Below are positions 44,886 to 56,104 of a stretch of 64,000 nucleotides of DNA, piece by piece. How positions within the stretch are numbered: position 1 is the first letter of the stretch; every line of letters begins with the position of its first letter. The stretch comes from Deroplatys truncata (lineage: Eukaryota > Arthropoda > Insecta > Mantodea > Mantidae), in contig CM060990.1 in assembly GCA_030765065.1 (NCBI GenBank), positions 669,072,118 to 669,136,117 of the forward strand. The letters run 5' to 3'. The position numbers and the translations under genes were made by a program. The notes under the pieces are model-generated. The model did no database searches, was not told the DNA's origin, and worked only from the letters and a program-made list of their open reading frames with translations.

Positions 44886-45508
44886 GTTTAGCCTTCCCTT
44901 GTGTACCAATTGTAGCGAAACTCTGTAATTCGCATAGATTATAAATATCGTTCATTGCTTAGCTTTTAAGTCCTTGAATTGTTTTTCAGGCCAGTCACAC
45001 AGAGATCAGATATCGGCCAGGCGGAACCAAAAGTTAGTTACCTGGAGACAGAAACCTTACGGAGAGAAAAACACTATATAGCGATCTAGGAGAATGGGCC
45101 ACGTTTTAAGCACGACGGTGTACATTTAGCAACCATATACGTGGCAGTAGTTCTTGTTAATTCTGGTATACATGCATTTCGTCTTTTGTGTTTGCACTTC
45201 TCCACTTTAATTTAGGTGTTTCACACTATTGCGATTAGTTACCACGTATACTTCTATATTTTTTAATAAAATTCATATATCGCTACCTATATCTTCATAC
45301 TTTGTTGACGTTAAATTTTCATTTTAAATATAGTTAGCTAATTTCCTTTTTCTAAATACGAAGCAACAGCAGCAATAAAGAAATAGCTTACTATAGACGT
45401 TATAATCTCCCTTTGTGTTCCTTTAGTATCGTAGTAAACCCTCTTAGCAGAAAATAAGGCAGATTTAATTCTAGGCTAGTGCTGCGGGCTTGTGTAAGAA
45501 CAGTTATA
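44886..45508. other. Spacer with a weak repeat shared with about 46870-46980
   Basis: The block 'ggccagtcacacagagatca' and a downstream 'gcgatctagg' at 44990-45100 resemble 46880-46985 ('gccagtcacagagagacgtg', 'gcgatctaga'). No gene is seen. Confidence 0.35.
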
Positions 45509-46187
45509 CAAGGGTAATCCAGAAAGTAACGACCATTTGCGTATTCCCACTTCGCGAATGTTGTGAGGCTTCTATCCAAAGTAGAATCGTCTCCTCGACA
45601 GATTTTCTCACTGATGTGCTAGTTTCAGTCGAAACAAGTATTTATTGTATTTCCTGTGATTCTAAAAATGAACTGTGAGGTGAGAAGTATTGGATTTTTT
45701 AATATTCGGAAGTTGAAATCTACAGAAATTTACCTTCAACTAAACGCAGTATATGGTAATACGCTAACGAACGAAAGATATGCGAGAAAGTTGTGTGAAA
45801 TGTTCAACAATGGACGACACACAATTGTGCATGAGGAAACTCGACCCGGATGTTTTGCCATTTATCACAATTGGTTTGAAGAATTAAGTGTACAACAACA
45901 TCGTACAAGACAAACGTGTAAACATAGTCGAGTTATAGATTTCTTTCACAAACATTTATCTTTGTTTCCTTAGTGAAATTGTGTTCAAAATATTGAGTTA
46001 ATGGACAGTCTACTACAACACGAGAATTCTAAAGTTCATCGATAGACATGATAAGCATATAAATAGCGAGGTGATTATGCGGAGAAATAAAGTAAGCTTC
46101 AATTTTGTATGTGAGACTCTTTTTTAATAAAATATTATTTCGGAATATATTAATGGCAAACGGTCGTTACTTTCTGGATTACCTTCG
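45509..46187 (+). mobile_element. Mariner-like MITE with 28-bp TIRs
   Basis: Left 'gggtaatccagaaagtaacg' and the inverse at the right ('aggtaatccagaaagtaacg' on minus), TA outside both (45507-45508, 46188-46189). At 679 bp it retains only an N-terminal transposase remnant. Confidence 0.85.
45668..45973 (+). pseudogene. N-terminal mariner-like transposase fragment
   Basis: The translation 'MNCEVRSIGFFNIRKLKSTE' then 'LNAVYGNTLTNERYARKLCE' and 'HEETRPGC' matches the order of the first helix-turn-helix of mariner-like transposases (usually RFLN, AEIH, VYG, W-x-x-F, DE-RSGRP). After about 65 residues the similarity stops and no catalytic motif follows. It is a deletion derivative. Confidence 0.6.
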
Positions 46188-46189
46188 TA

Positions 46190-47254
46190 TATGTTGTCGC
46201 TTTTCTCCAGTACTACAAAAAGCAAACGCAAAACAGCACAATGGCTTGCTGTTGCATTGGGTTGGTAGCGAAGCATGTTAGCTCAGCCGTCTCAAGTATC
46301 ACCTTTCTACCTCCGCTTTTGCATAATTCTAGACACTTGATAAGTTGGTAATATCATCACAAAAGTTGTGTTGGGAGTAACACTACCAATGAACTTCATG
46401 TTCTTGGTGGCTGAATATCGTTAGGTTAATTGTAATAATATTAATAAAGCCTGCGATGGTAGTCGCTTTATTTAACGACGCTTTTTTTTGCTGCAAGTGC
46501 TACTTCCATCCCATGATGTAATTACATAATAATGACAGTAGTACTGTATCTAAATCCGTAGGAACAAACGTAAATATTCAAAACTAGTAGGAATATTTCA
46601 TGACGGCAATACTTCGTTTCCATACCAACTTCGGAAAAAACGTTTGATGTAAATAATATTATGGCTGTTTTGCATTTAAGAACTGCAGGTGACCCATTTC
46701 TTACCCATTTCTCACCCCAGAAGGTCGAGTCGTAAATCATATTGCACTGGACTACTCATCTCTGCTTGTTTACACAAATCCTAGTGGAATTCGTTTAGAG
46801 AGGATATTTCTGATCCCCTCTTCGTTTCACATCGATTATAACTTCACTGATTGGTTCATGTTTGTTTTTATGGGCTCTTCTTCCAAGCCAGTCACAGAGA
46901 GACGTGATAAGGACAGAGTGGAAACTAGTGCTCGTTAGATAAATGTGAAAATCTTGCGGAAGAAAAAACCCTAGTGCGATCTAGAGGCACTGACCATCTT
47001 TTCTGTTTCCAGGTGTACATCCTTGGGCGAGTCCTGACTGCTGTCCAAGCCCAGTTTAAAAGCAACATAACAGCCATCATATATAATATATTATAAACAT
47101 CTGTGTATTTGTTTGTATTGAACACAAACTTACACAGTTCACCAATTCCGACCAAATTTTCAACAGATGAGCTTTAACACAAGGGGAAAAAGTACTGTAA
47201 CTTGAGATTTTATATTCCGTCCTACAGCTTATCTCTCTCTCTCCCCCCTTCATA
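46190..47254. other. Unannotated spacer
   Basis: Contains the second member of a weak repeat pair (about 46870-46985). The string 'cgctttatttaacgacgctt' at about 46463 may be a SINE remnant. No gene is seen. Confidence 0.35.
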
Positions 47255-47595
47255 GTGAGCCAGCGGCTACGGCCCAAAAGCTTATTGGGTCTTTGGCACC
47301 GACCGATCGGACAATTGAAGAGATAAACAGATATAAATAGGTGCGGTAGCGCTATCGATAAATAACCAGAATCTTCTGTAAGCTTCCGTTCTTCCCCGAC
47401 TCTCGAACCTTCTGGAACTCTCTGGAAACTTCCATTGGCTATATAAACGAGCGTTCTGGTGAGTCAGAGGAAGGGTTAGTGAGTTGATGAGCGTGCTTCT
47501 GATGTGACATCAAGCGCGGTTCTACAAGTGAGTGTTGCTACTGCGAGAGATTAGAGACGTCCTGTGTTCGACTCCCCAGCGAGTGAAGTGGACCA
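47255..47595 (+). mobile_element. HSE-promoter repeat, plus copy (LTR-like or TIR arm)
   Basis: Aligns over about 340 bp with the inverted copy at 50860-51219: 'gtgagccagcggctacggcc' against 'gtgacgcagcaactatggcc', the HSE cluster, TATA box, 'gacatcaagcgcggttct' against 'gacatcaagagcgattct', and 'gtcctgtgttcgactccc' in both. Its nature is uncertain: an LTR, or one arm of a long inverted-repeat element. Confidence 0.65.
47405..47447 (+). promoter_or_regulatory. Heat-shock-element cluster with CCAAT and TATA
   Basis: GAA/TTC pentamer cores start at 47405, 47410, 47415, 47425 and 47430, all on a 5-bp grid (GAAccTTCtgGAA then GAAacTTC). 'attgg' (inverted CCAAT) follows at about 47434 and 'tatataaa' at 47440. 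The grid and the order HSE-CCAAT-TATA are as in heat-inducible insect promoters. The function is inferred. Confidence 0.65.
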
Positions 47596-47828
47596 AAGAA
47601 GAGACTACGTCGTACGAAAAAGTGAATTTACGGGGAAAATGGAGCTAGTTAACATTCATGAAGTGATAGTGTAAAGACGCAGTGAAAATTGAAACTAGAG
47701 CACGTTATTAAGTGGCAGTGAGAACTTCAAGTGACAGCTGACATCTTGGTTTGTTCGACACATATTTCCGTCACTGCTCCGGATGCACTTCAGCTTTGGG
47801 CTTATTGTTCTACCTGTATCTTTTAAAG

Positions 47829-48095
47829 TCAATTCATTATGCCTGCACCATTTATCAAGGAATACGGTCTTATAACAGTTATGGTTTCAAATGCTTCTGG
47901 TTCTAAGAACATTTCCCCAAAAGCAATATATCTGCTGTGAGCCAAGGCCTCACAGAAGCATATAATGTGCTGGGCTATTTTAATTTCTTTCTTGCGCAAT
48001 CTGCAATCTTGGTTAACCTGAAACACTCCCATAGTGTTAAGATGCTTTTCCACAGGAAAATGTCACGTGAGCAATGCAATAATTGTTCTCAGCTG
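47829..48095 (-). pseudogene. R1-like LINE C-terminal fragment
   Basis: The minus frame gives 'IIALLT', a TGA in a Gly context, 'HFPVEKHLNTMGVFQVNQDC', 'RLRKKE', then 'AQHIICFCEALAHSRYIAFG' and 'MFLEPEAFETI'. This is the post-RNase H region with a Cys/His knuckle (C-x2-C-x-H-x-C type) of R1-clade LINEs; the second Cys of the usual CRLC is Arg. It is surrounded by the inverted HSE repeats. No RT is nearby. Confidence 0.65.
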
Positions 48096-48326
48096 AAGTC
48101 TGCTACATTTAAGTAAGCTTTCACCTCTTTCTTACATGGTTTTCTAATAAATAGTTTACCATGTTTGTTTCCTGGAGTTTTAAGCTAGTTTTATGATGCT
48201 CTACTTTAGACCTGTTCTTAATAGCCTCTCTAGAGATGTTTCTCTAACCGGCTGTGGCCCAATAAGTTGTGAAGCTTCTCCTTGTATTGCAAGTTGAAGT
48301 GATAAGATCCGCCAGAAGAGAAGGAA

Positions 48327-48327
<1 letters not shown>

Positions 48328-48391
<64 letters not shown>
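48328..48391. repeat. AAT/ATA microsatellite
   Basis: A perfect run of about 20 AAT units, followed by A-rich sequence to about 48560. It produces poly-Ile and poly-Tyr ORFs on the minus strand that are not genes. Confidence 0.95.
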
Positions 48392-48392
<1 letters not shown>

Positions 48393-48559
48393 GATAATCA
48401 TCATAACAATAAGGATGGGAATAATAATAAGAAGGAAGAATAAAGATAATATGAAGGATTAGAAAAGTTGGGAATAAAATCATAACGACAGAGATTAAGT
48501 AAAGAACAAATATGAATAAATAAAATGAATGTGAATAAAAATAAAACAGATGGAAATAA

Positions 48560-49480
48560 AAGGTAGGAAACAGCGTATTTCAGAGCGAAGAGAGACGAGC
48601 GAAAACGGTAAAAATGAGAAAGGTTTCACAAACAAACAGGTGGGGACATTAGCTAGCACTTAAGTTACATAGAATTAGTGAAACCCACAGGAAACAAAGA
48701 GAATAGACGGGAAGTAAGATGCAGTCAACCGCACAGAATAGGTAATCAGGCGGAAATAAGACGGTTATGTTAGACGCGGTTAAGGTCAACTTGAATATAT
48801 AAGGAACCAATGAGAAAAGGCATAAAACTTAGAAAAATAGCCAATGAGAATCTATAAAAGTCACGTGAATAGTAAAAAGGAGGAATGTAGCTAGAAAATA
48901 GGCGGAGAATAGAAAAATTATCTAGGATGCAGAGGAGTTTGAGACGTGTGTAAGATGGATCACTTCGTGTCTTACATGGGAGAAGAGTACATGTAGGAAC
49001 CTAAATCACTTCGTGTCGTACAGGGGAGCAGATTACATGTTGAGCATCGGGAACTTCGTGTCAAGCGTCGAGACAGAATATGTGTAAAAGTTAGTGTCAA
49101 GTTAATGTGCGGGAAGGCGGGTAGAAATTAGTAAATGCCGGTCAACAAAATTTACAACGTTATACTTTTCGACGTGGGAAAAGAAATAGAAAGGGGAAAA
49201 CACGTTAATGATAGCCAGGAATGATAGACGGAATCAAGTCTTGTGTGACGGGGATTCGGTAAAAGGAACGCAGTGTGGATCTTCACAATAAACGGGCCAG
49301 TGAAGGAGAAATGCGAGTGTCATTAACCTCCTATCCACACTCCCTGAGATAAGAGTCCATACCCAACCATTAACCCTCTACCTGAGCAGCCGGAAAAACA
49401 AATCCTTTCCGAGTCAGAAACCCGATACCAAGGAAACCTTATTTAACCCCGCTACAAATTTTATCAGATTTTTAATTTTC
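48560..49480 (+). promoter_or_regulatory. Putative LTR-like promoter region
   Basis: Two CCAAT boxes (48807, 48841) and 'tctataaaagtcacg' (TATA at 48853) are followed about 100 bp later by three tandem copies of 'acttcgtgtc(t/g)taca' (48961, 49008, 49051) and a possible polyadenylation signal 'aataaa' at 49287. This arrangement resembles a U3-R-U5. No second copy is present to prove it. Confidence 0.35.
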
Positions 49481-50859
49481 TTCTATGCCACTATGACCCG
49501 GCACACAATGAGTTGAACTTCAGATTCTATTCTGCCAAATTTCTAAGCATGTTTAGGCTAACAACTGACATACACCAAACAGCTGACAAATTAAGTACTA
49601 GTCCTCCTCCTACATTCCTCCTCCTCCTCCTCTTGCTCCTACTCTATCTTCTTTTTTGTTGTGTGTTGAAATAAAATAACATAAATGATTCAACATAGCC
49701 GTATGCTATATTTAATATAAATAATAACAGGGCTCTATGTTCGCAAACATTGTCAATGTAAGAATAATATATAAGTGGACATTATTTTCGATTTTTTTCG
49801 ACGATCATGATTTGATTTGATTTATATAAAGATGAAAGCGGGTTAAACGTTCCGTTTACACCGAAGCTTTTGAGGTTAGTTGCACTATTCTCCTGTATTT
49901 ATAGTTGTAGTTAAATACGTCTGTTCCTTACAATAAGGAACAGAAGGTCTTTAACTACATATTTGTAAGAATATCCTCTTCTGTGTTTACAATACACATT
50001 AGGTTGTATCTTTTCCTACTTGAAACTTTGAATTTAAATATTATATGAGAAGCAATTCCGTCTTCTTCACTGTACAGCCCACATTCTGGTTCTTGTTCAA
50101 AAGTCCCCATTGTATGTAGATGTTTCGGCGATTATACTTCGATGTTCCAATGTTACACTGTCTCTATAAATTACACGCAAATCATCCATTTTTGTGTTAT
50201 TTTACTTCCATACACAAGACGCCTTTTCCTATTGTTCTCCTTGTTTTCTTTCTCTCTCTCTATACATAATGAAAGCTAAGATATCTATATCTATTGCAAC
50301 AAGATAACAGCTAGGCCATACAGACTGCTGACATAATTATTATTACTATTATATTTTTCCATTTCTTCTCCTCCAAATTTTAAAGTGAACCAACTCCTCC
50401 GAAAAAAAAAAAGATTTATTACGATTGTGAATACATTACGACATGTAATTTATACCTATAGAGAGAGCTTAAGGCAGGAGATTAGGAGTATGGGTGAGAA
50501 AACTGCAAAAATGAGAGATTGGGAGGAAAAGGAAGAGATGCAAGAGGAAAGAAAGGGAGATGTAGAAAGGGAGACAGAGAGAGAGAGAGAGATGTGAGAA
50601 GTCGATTAGATGACAGAGAGAATAATGTTTGTATTTATTGCAATAACGCGAGAGGAGCTGCGGATTCTGATATTTAATGACACCTTATATTGGTTTAAGT
50701 GCAAGTATATACTGGATTAGGGTACTGATATGTGTGGATACAAATGAGTTATTTTGTATACGGTACAGCCACGATATTAATGTTTACAGGATAAGTAACG
50801 TCCTGGAAGTTGCATTTACAACATTGTGACTCCCGGATGAAGTGAACGCCGGACGGTTC
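49481..50859. other. AT-rich spacer with short simple repeats
   Basis: Contains a TCC run (about 49605-49635) and a GA run (50570-50592). The 70-codon Glu/Arg/Lys-rich ORF at 50385-50597 is a product of the GA-rich strip. No gene is seen. Confidence 0.45.
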
Positions 50860-51219
50860 ACTGCACTTGGGAGTCGAACACAGGACCTCCATAACTCATC
50901 GCTCCGCAGTAGCACTCACAACAGCCGTCACCAACTCGCTCGGAGAATCGCTCTTGATGTCGCACCAGAGACGCTCTTGCTCTTGCGAGAACGCTCGCTT
51001 GTATAGTCACTGGAATCTTTCCACAAAGTTCTGGAACGTTCTAGAACTATTCCGACACGCTTCCTGGGGGAGAGAGGGGAAAGAAGAAGCTTCCAGAATA
51101 TTCTAGTTATATGCCGATCTCTCGGCCGGTGTTTACACCGACGAGTTGCAGTTATCGTTACTTACTCCGACCGGTCGGCGGCGACCTCGATACCCTTGGG
51201 CCATAGTTGCTGCGTCACA
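50860..51219 (-). mobile_element. HSE-promoter repeat, minus copy
   Basis: Inverted partner of 47255-47595 with the same order of blocks on the minus strand. The minus TATA-like 'ctatacaag' lies at about 51004. A tRNA-B-box-like 'gtgttcgactccc' is shared with the plus copy, so it belongs to this repeat and not to a SINE. Confidence 0.65.
51029..51103 (-). promoter_or_regulatory. Heat-shock-element cluster of the minus copy
   Basis: TTC (51029), GAA (51034), TTC (51039) and GAA (51044) form four perfectly phased pentamers ('ttctggaacgttctagaa'). A second group TTC-GAA-TTC occupies 51091-51103. Both lie upstream of the minus-strand TATA-like box. Confidence 0.7.
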
Positions 51220-51394
51220 ATATCACGGCACCTTGTTGACTATTTTCTGTGGTGTACCATGAAGACTAGGGCGCACGCTACCCCTTAACATTATCGCACG
51301 AATCCACGCTGCGACTGAAATATTGAGCACACAGCCGTACTTAGGTGTCAAAAGAAGACTAAGAGACATCAACCAACAGGAAAATTTAACCGGA
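51220..51394. other. Spacer
   Basis: No feature recognised. Confidence 0.4.
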
Positions 51395-51934
51395 TTGCAA
51401 AATTAAACCTTCTATCAGTCTAGCAAATGAAATAAAATTGAATTTGGGTAAAGAGGCGTATATACTTAACCTAGGAAGAAAGGAAAGATCAGGAATGGCA
51501 TGGCTTAGACTGGGGGGCTGGAGGGCAAAGAAGATGTCTGACGATTCTGGCAGGAGAAGCTGCCATTCTGTGATTTGGATGAGGACTGGGTACATATTTT
51601 GGCGGAATGCGTACAATGGGAGAACCAGCGAACAATTAAACTCAAAGAAAAATTCTTAAGTCCTACTAGAAGGAGATTGACATGTTAGGATCTACTGACA
51701 GATCAGAAGAACTGGCAAAACATGGGCAATTTCTTAGTTAAACTGCGCGAAGCTGGGTCAGATTTGTTCAGTTAGTCAAAGGTAATTTATTTGTATTTTC
51801 CTTTTTCTTGTTTGTTTATTTTGTTTTATTTTATGTTGTTTACTTTGTCATTATACCTTGTATCTTAAATATGCATGTACGATCAATGACCCATGCACTA
51901 AATACTTGTGTAATAACCTCATCTATCTACTTAT
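51395..51934 (+). pseudogene. LINE C-terminal region and 3' end, copy 2
   Basis: Collinear with 25222-25800. The 'GMAWLRLGGWRAKKMSDDSG' stretch and the region of the 'CPFCDLDEDW' knuckle are recognisable, but three or more frameshifts and stops break the frame (for example 'gacatgttagg' near 51682). The 3' untranslated part ends in 'cactaaatacttgtgtaata' and a short 'atctatct' at about 51925. Confidence 0.7.
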
Positions 51935-52265
51935 TTAACCAAGTTCGTTTGTCTCTGAACCACCGATGTACGCTCTGCATTCAAGTAAGAGCTCAACAGT
52001 CTGAACCCCTTTTATAGTTGGTGCATGTGTGATGCTATTGTTGGGTTTCTTAATGTGGAACTTACACCCATCAACATTCCCGAAACGTTCGCAAACCTCC
52101 ACGCCCCACAGCGTCCAAACCAAGCATTTCAGCACATGGGTTTTCGGTTGAAGAATGTTCACTTTGTCGGTGTTTTTTTCTATACACATTGTATACCTAT
52201 CGAGTTGGGGTACTTCGCTTGTAAGATACACGTTCTCTCTTATTTGCCTTGTAGGCGTTTCACAT
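51935..52265 (-). CDS. Unrecognised open reading frame (partial?)
   Basis: About 110 codons are open on the minus strand between the LINE tail and repeat D, ending at TAA in 51935-51937. The longer ORF continues upstream only through repeat D sequence, so the real 5' end is probably lost or lies in another exon. The amino-acid mix looks protein-like, not low-complexity: 'LVWTLWGVEVCERFGNVDGC' followed by 'KFHIKKPNN', and 'VELLLECRAYIGGSETNE' at the end. I do not recognise a family. It could be a fragment of an unlisted transposon protein or of a host gene; chance is also possible. Confidence 0.35.
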
Positions 52266-52273
52266 CCTTTTTT

Positions 52274-53079
52274 ACTTTCTCTACTACGTATAGTAAGTAG
52301 GGGAAGTATTGCATTCCACCCAAAAATTCGATACCGAGATTTCACCGGAAATATATGTTTTGAGACCCCCTGAATCCAAAAGAAACATTTTTGGAAACAT
52401 GTCCGTGTGTGTGTCTGTGAACAGCATAACTCAGAAACGAACAGTCGGATGAACACCAAACTTGGTGTTTAGGTTTAGTATCTTACAGAGATGCGACACG
52501 AAGGGTTTCAAGAAAATCCCCCCACCCCAGATTACCCTTTACATCGAACGTTTTTCGAAAATTTGAATTTTCTCAAAAATGGCTCTAATGATTTTGATTC
52601 ATATATCATATGTTTAAGATATTTTCATGAAAAATGAAATGTATATCTCGAATTTTCTGGGAATGTCTCCAAAAGTATTCTTCATTGTGAACGACTTTTG
52701 CATAACTGGTAAACCATAAGAGATAGACAAAATTTTACTACACAAAAAAATATATCGCGTTAAAACACACAATTTATGTCATATAATTTTTTTTGTTGAG
52801 TGAACCATTAATCTGTGGCAAAGAGAACGGTGCTGCACCTAGCAACCAGCCATTAAGAGATATGTCTATGCTTAAAGGTTACTGTATTTCTATATTGCCC
52901 TTGCAAACACAAAACAAGGGGATCATAGTCAAATATTTTTAGAACTTGTCGCTATGTGTAAAATGCAATTCTCTTCGCATGTCAAAATATCGTTTCTGCA
53001 AATGTTTATCTCGATTAATGTGAAATAAATGGAGAATAAGAGTTTGTAAAAATAGTTTTTTCAAGAGTAGGGAAAGTCA
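52274..53079 (+). mobile_element. Repeat family D, copy 5 (intact reference copy)
   Basis: 806 bp, uninterrupted. The left end 'actttctctac' is inverted at the right end ('gtagggaaagt'), giving about 11-bp TIR-like termini. Five other copies or pieces occur in the window, four of them split by younger insertions. Non-coding, so probably a non-autonomous DNA element. The target-site duplication is not clear. Confidence 0.7.
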
Positions 53080-54137
53080 TGGGAGTGTAACACATCAGAT
53101 TTTTTTAAGAATAAGATAGGTAATTTATCCGTATGCGATTATTAATTGATTACATGCGTAAATTACTTTGCAGTTTTATTATGGCATTGTGTGCCTAAAG
53201 ACATTTTTGAACTGATATTTCTCTCCAAAGGAAGTTCTTGCCTTTTGAAGCCGGAAAACATCTTAACGCTTGGTCGCTGTATCTGTTTCATCTAAAGAGC
53301 TAATTAATGAAGAATGTCGATGGATTTTGTGGTGTGATTTTCTCATTTTTCCGTGGTTTCCCCTCACTTTCAGTTCATTTCCTCTCACAAGCGCTAGAAT
53401 CAATGCTTAGTGCAAAGTCGTTCGAATATGCCTTTAACACAACTTTTGCCATGATCCCCTTACACAAAACCACCCTCGAAGCCATGCTAAAGGCCAGGAA
53501 GGGAACTCGTGTTTAGATAAGGATTTATATCTTTTAATATCCCCACGCTCGCCACCACCGAGCTTCATGTAAATACGGCATTCCTCCTTTCTCTTCCACC
53601 CACCCTCTCGGATTACGAGAAAATAAAGAAGAACATTCTAGCTTGGGATGCAATGTTTACCGTCCGCTGGTCTGGCCACTGCTGCAGCATTAACAAGCTA
53701 CAGTTTCAGCAATAAAATCCAGCACACTCTTTAGAACTGCACGCTTGTTTATTGTCATAAAGCTGACTTTTCTTTTCCCCTTCTTTGACTAAGAACTTGG
53801 AACTCCTAGTGTTGCGAAAATATATTGACACAACTTTCCTTAGACCAGTGGGTCGAAACTGATTAGGATATTTAAACACAAGAAAAAGAACTGCTCTTAG
53901 GGTCAATAAATTTGATAAAATTTTCAGATATCATTAATGTACAAATTACTTAATATTTGATTAAATGAATATTAATTAAATGTATGCACTAATTATTCCA
54001 CGGAATGCGCAGAATTGTTCAATATAATTGTATCTTATGGTACGTTTTTGAGCTGTTTAACGCCCATTCTTACTACATGCGCACCACAGGTGGTGGACAC
54101 TAGGAATAGACAGAAAATAACTTAACGTTTACATTGT
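53080..54137. other. Unannotated spacer
   Basis: No supported gene. The ORF at 53307-53516 (69 codons) has no recognised motif. Confidence 0.4.
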
Positions 54138-55093
54138 AATAGTTACCTTAATGTAACGGCTATCAAAGTAACGAATATAAAGTAACTAATTACCTAATAA
54201 CGGTTCAAAGAAACGAATACAAAGTAACTAGTTATCCCATAACGGTTACCAAAGTAACGAATATAAACTAGCTAGTTATCCCATAACGGTTACCAAAGTA
54301 ACGAATACAAACTAGTTATCCCATAACGGTTACCAAAGTAACGAATACAAAGTAACTAGTTACCCAATTTCGGTTACCAAAGTAACGAATACAAAGTAAC
54401 TAGTTACCCAATTACGGTTACCAAAGTAACGAATACAAAGTAACTAGTTACCCAATTACGGTTGCCAAAGTAACGAATACAAAGTAACTAGTTATCTAAG
54501 AACGGCTACCAAAGGAACGAATACAAAGTAACTAGTTATCCAATAACAGTTACCAAAGTAACGAATACAAAGTAACTAGTCATGCAATAACTGTTACCAA
54601 AGGAGCGAATACAAATTAACTAGTTACCCAATAACGGTTACCACAGGAGCGTACACTAAGTAACTAGTTATGCAATAACGGTTACCAAAGTAACAAATAC
54701 AAAGTAACTAGTTATCCCACAACGGTTACCAAAGTAACGAATATAAAGTAACTAGTTGCCCAATAACGGTTACCAAAGTAAGAATTACAAAGTAACCACT
54801 TACGCAATAATGGTTACCAAAGTAATGAATACAAAGTAACTAGTTATCCAATAACGGTTACCAAAGGAGCGAATACAAAGTAACTAGTTATCCAATAACG
54901 GTTACCAAAGTAACGAATACAAAGTAACTAGTTATCCAATAACGGTTACCAAAGGAGCGAATACAAAGTAACTAGTTAGCCAATAACGGCTGCCAAAGTA
55001 ACGAATAAAATGTATCTACTTACCCGATAATGGTTACGAGAGTAACAAGACAGTTATCACGTCAACAGTTACTAAAGTAACGAGACCGTTACC
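54138..55093. repeat. 44-bp minisatellite of GTAAC/GTTAC dyads
   Basis: About 21-22 units of 44 bp, typified by 'caaagtaactagttatccaa' followed by 'taacggttaccaaagtaacg' and 'aata'. Each holds a palindrome (gtaactagttac in the best units) and a gttac-caaa-gtaac hairpin. Units differ by scattered substitutions and a few short deletions (for example 54290-54320). It is not a CRISPR: there are no unique spacers. Confidence 0.95.
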
Positions 55094-56104
55094 GAGCCTG
55101 GATGACATAATTCACTGCATGTGTGCAGCATTGTTTATCGCTTATCGGGTTACCTCACCTCGTTTACAACTAGTGTCATCGTCGCACGGAGTTTTAAGTA
55201 CATATTTGTGTATTACAGGAGTTGCTTATCGCTTCGAATACAGGTTACAAGCCACACATGACAGGTCAGCTAGCATTCAGGCAGCAAAGCTTCATGCATT
55301 GCATTGAGATGATTATTCACATACGATTATACGTGCAGTAGTTTCAATACATCGAGCAGATGGCTATGAATAAACAACTAATGCTGTTTAGTAGCAAAAT
55401 TTGCGCGGGCCGCTATGCTCAAACAAGGGTATATAAATTTTAACAGTAGTGAATCAAGATCCAGAGTTGAACAATTTCGGAAAGTCTACTCTCCTTGATT
55501 GCTTAAAGAAACGTGAAATTTCTCCAATTTTCGAATTCAAAAAGCACGTGTGAAAGTGTGTGTTTCCTCTCTTTTGGATTAGTTATCATGGACATTTATG
55601 CCTTTAACCTTGCATGGCAATGGAAAATGAAAGACCGGCAGATTATACGACACGACTAAATCAAAATTTCTCGGATCAAATCACACCATAATATTGTTGA
55701 ATATTATTTATTAATGTTATACAACTTCATGCTTCCGACCTCGATTTGCATAAATGTAGCCATTTTTTCGTTTACTCGTCGTTGTTCCCATCTGCACGTG
55801 CTAAGAGAGGCGAACTTACGGCGCGAATAGCTTAGCCAATAGGGAGAAAGCAACACGGAGGAATACATCTTGCTGTGTGCGTGCGTGTGTGCAGGCATGT
55901 AAAAGTACATAAATGCCAATGCATTTTGCGATTATAAACTACCGTAGTAATCAAAGTTGCAGTTACAGAAACTTCTTTTTAGATTGTATCAAATAACAAA
56001 GCATGTATCGTCATGGTTCATATTGAAACATAGTTACATTTAATCTTTGCTGGTAACCGTTACATGTAACTGTTAGCACACTGTAATTGCGACAGTTGAA
56101 GAAG
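55094..56104. other. Unannotated spacer
   Basis: No gene recognised. 'ggtaaccgttacatgtaact' at about 56050 may be a stray minisatellite-like unit. Confidence 0.4.

Noticed and set aside
47255-47595. Interpretation as a host hsp gene promoter
   Set aside because: A diverged inverted copy at 50860-51219 shows it is a repeat, and no chaperone coding sequence follows either copy.
48201-48483. Poly-Ile and poly-Tyr ORFs (67-79 codons) on the minus strand
   Set aside because: They are translations of the AAT/ATA microsatellite and its A-rich flank.
50385-50597. 70-codon Glu/Arg/Lys-rich ORF
   Set aside because: Ends in a GA microsatellite and has low-complexity composition.
50815-50950. Possible tRNA-like SINE head ('gggagtcgaacacagg')
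   Set aside because: The same B-box-like string occurs at the equivalent position of the plus-strand HSE repeat, so it is part of that repeat.
54138-55093. Possible CRISPR-like array
   Set aside because: Units are contiguous 44-bp tandem repeats without unique spacers, in a eukaryotic repeat context.
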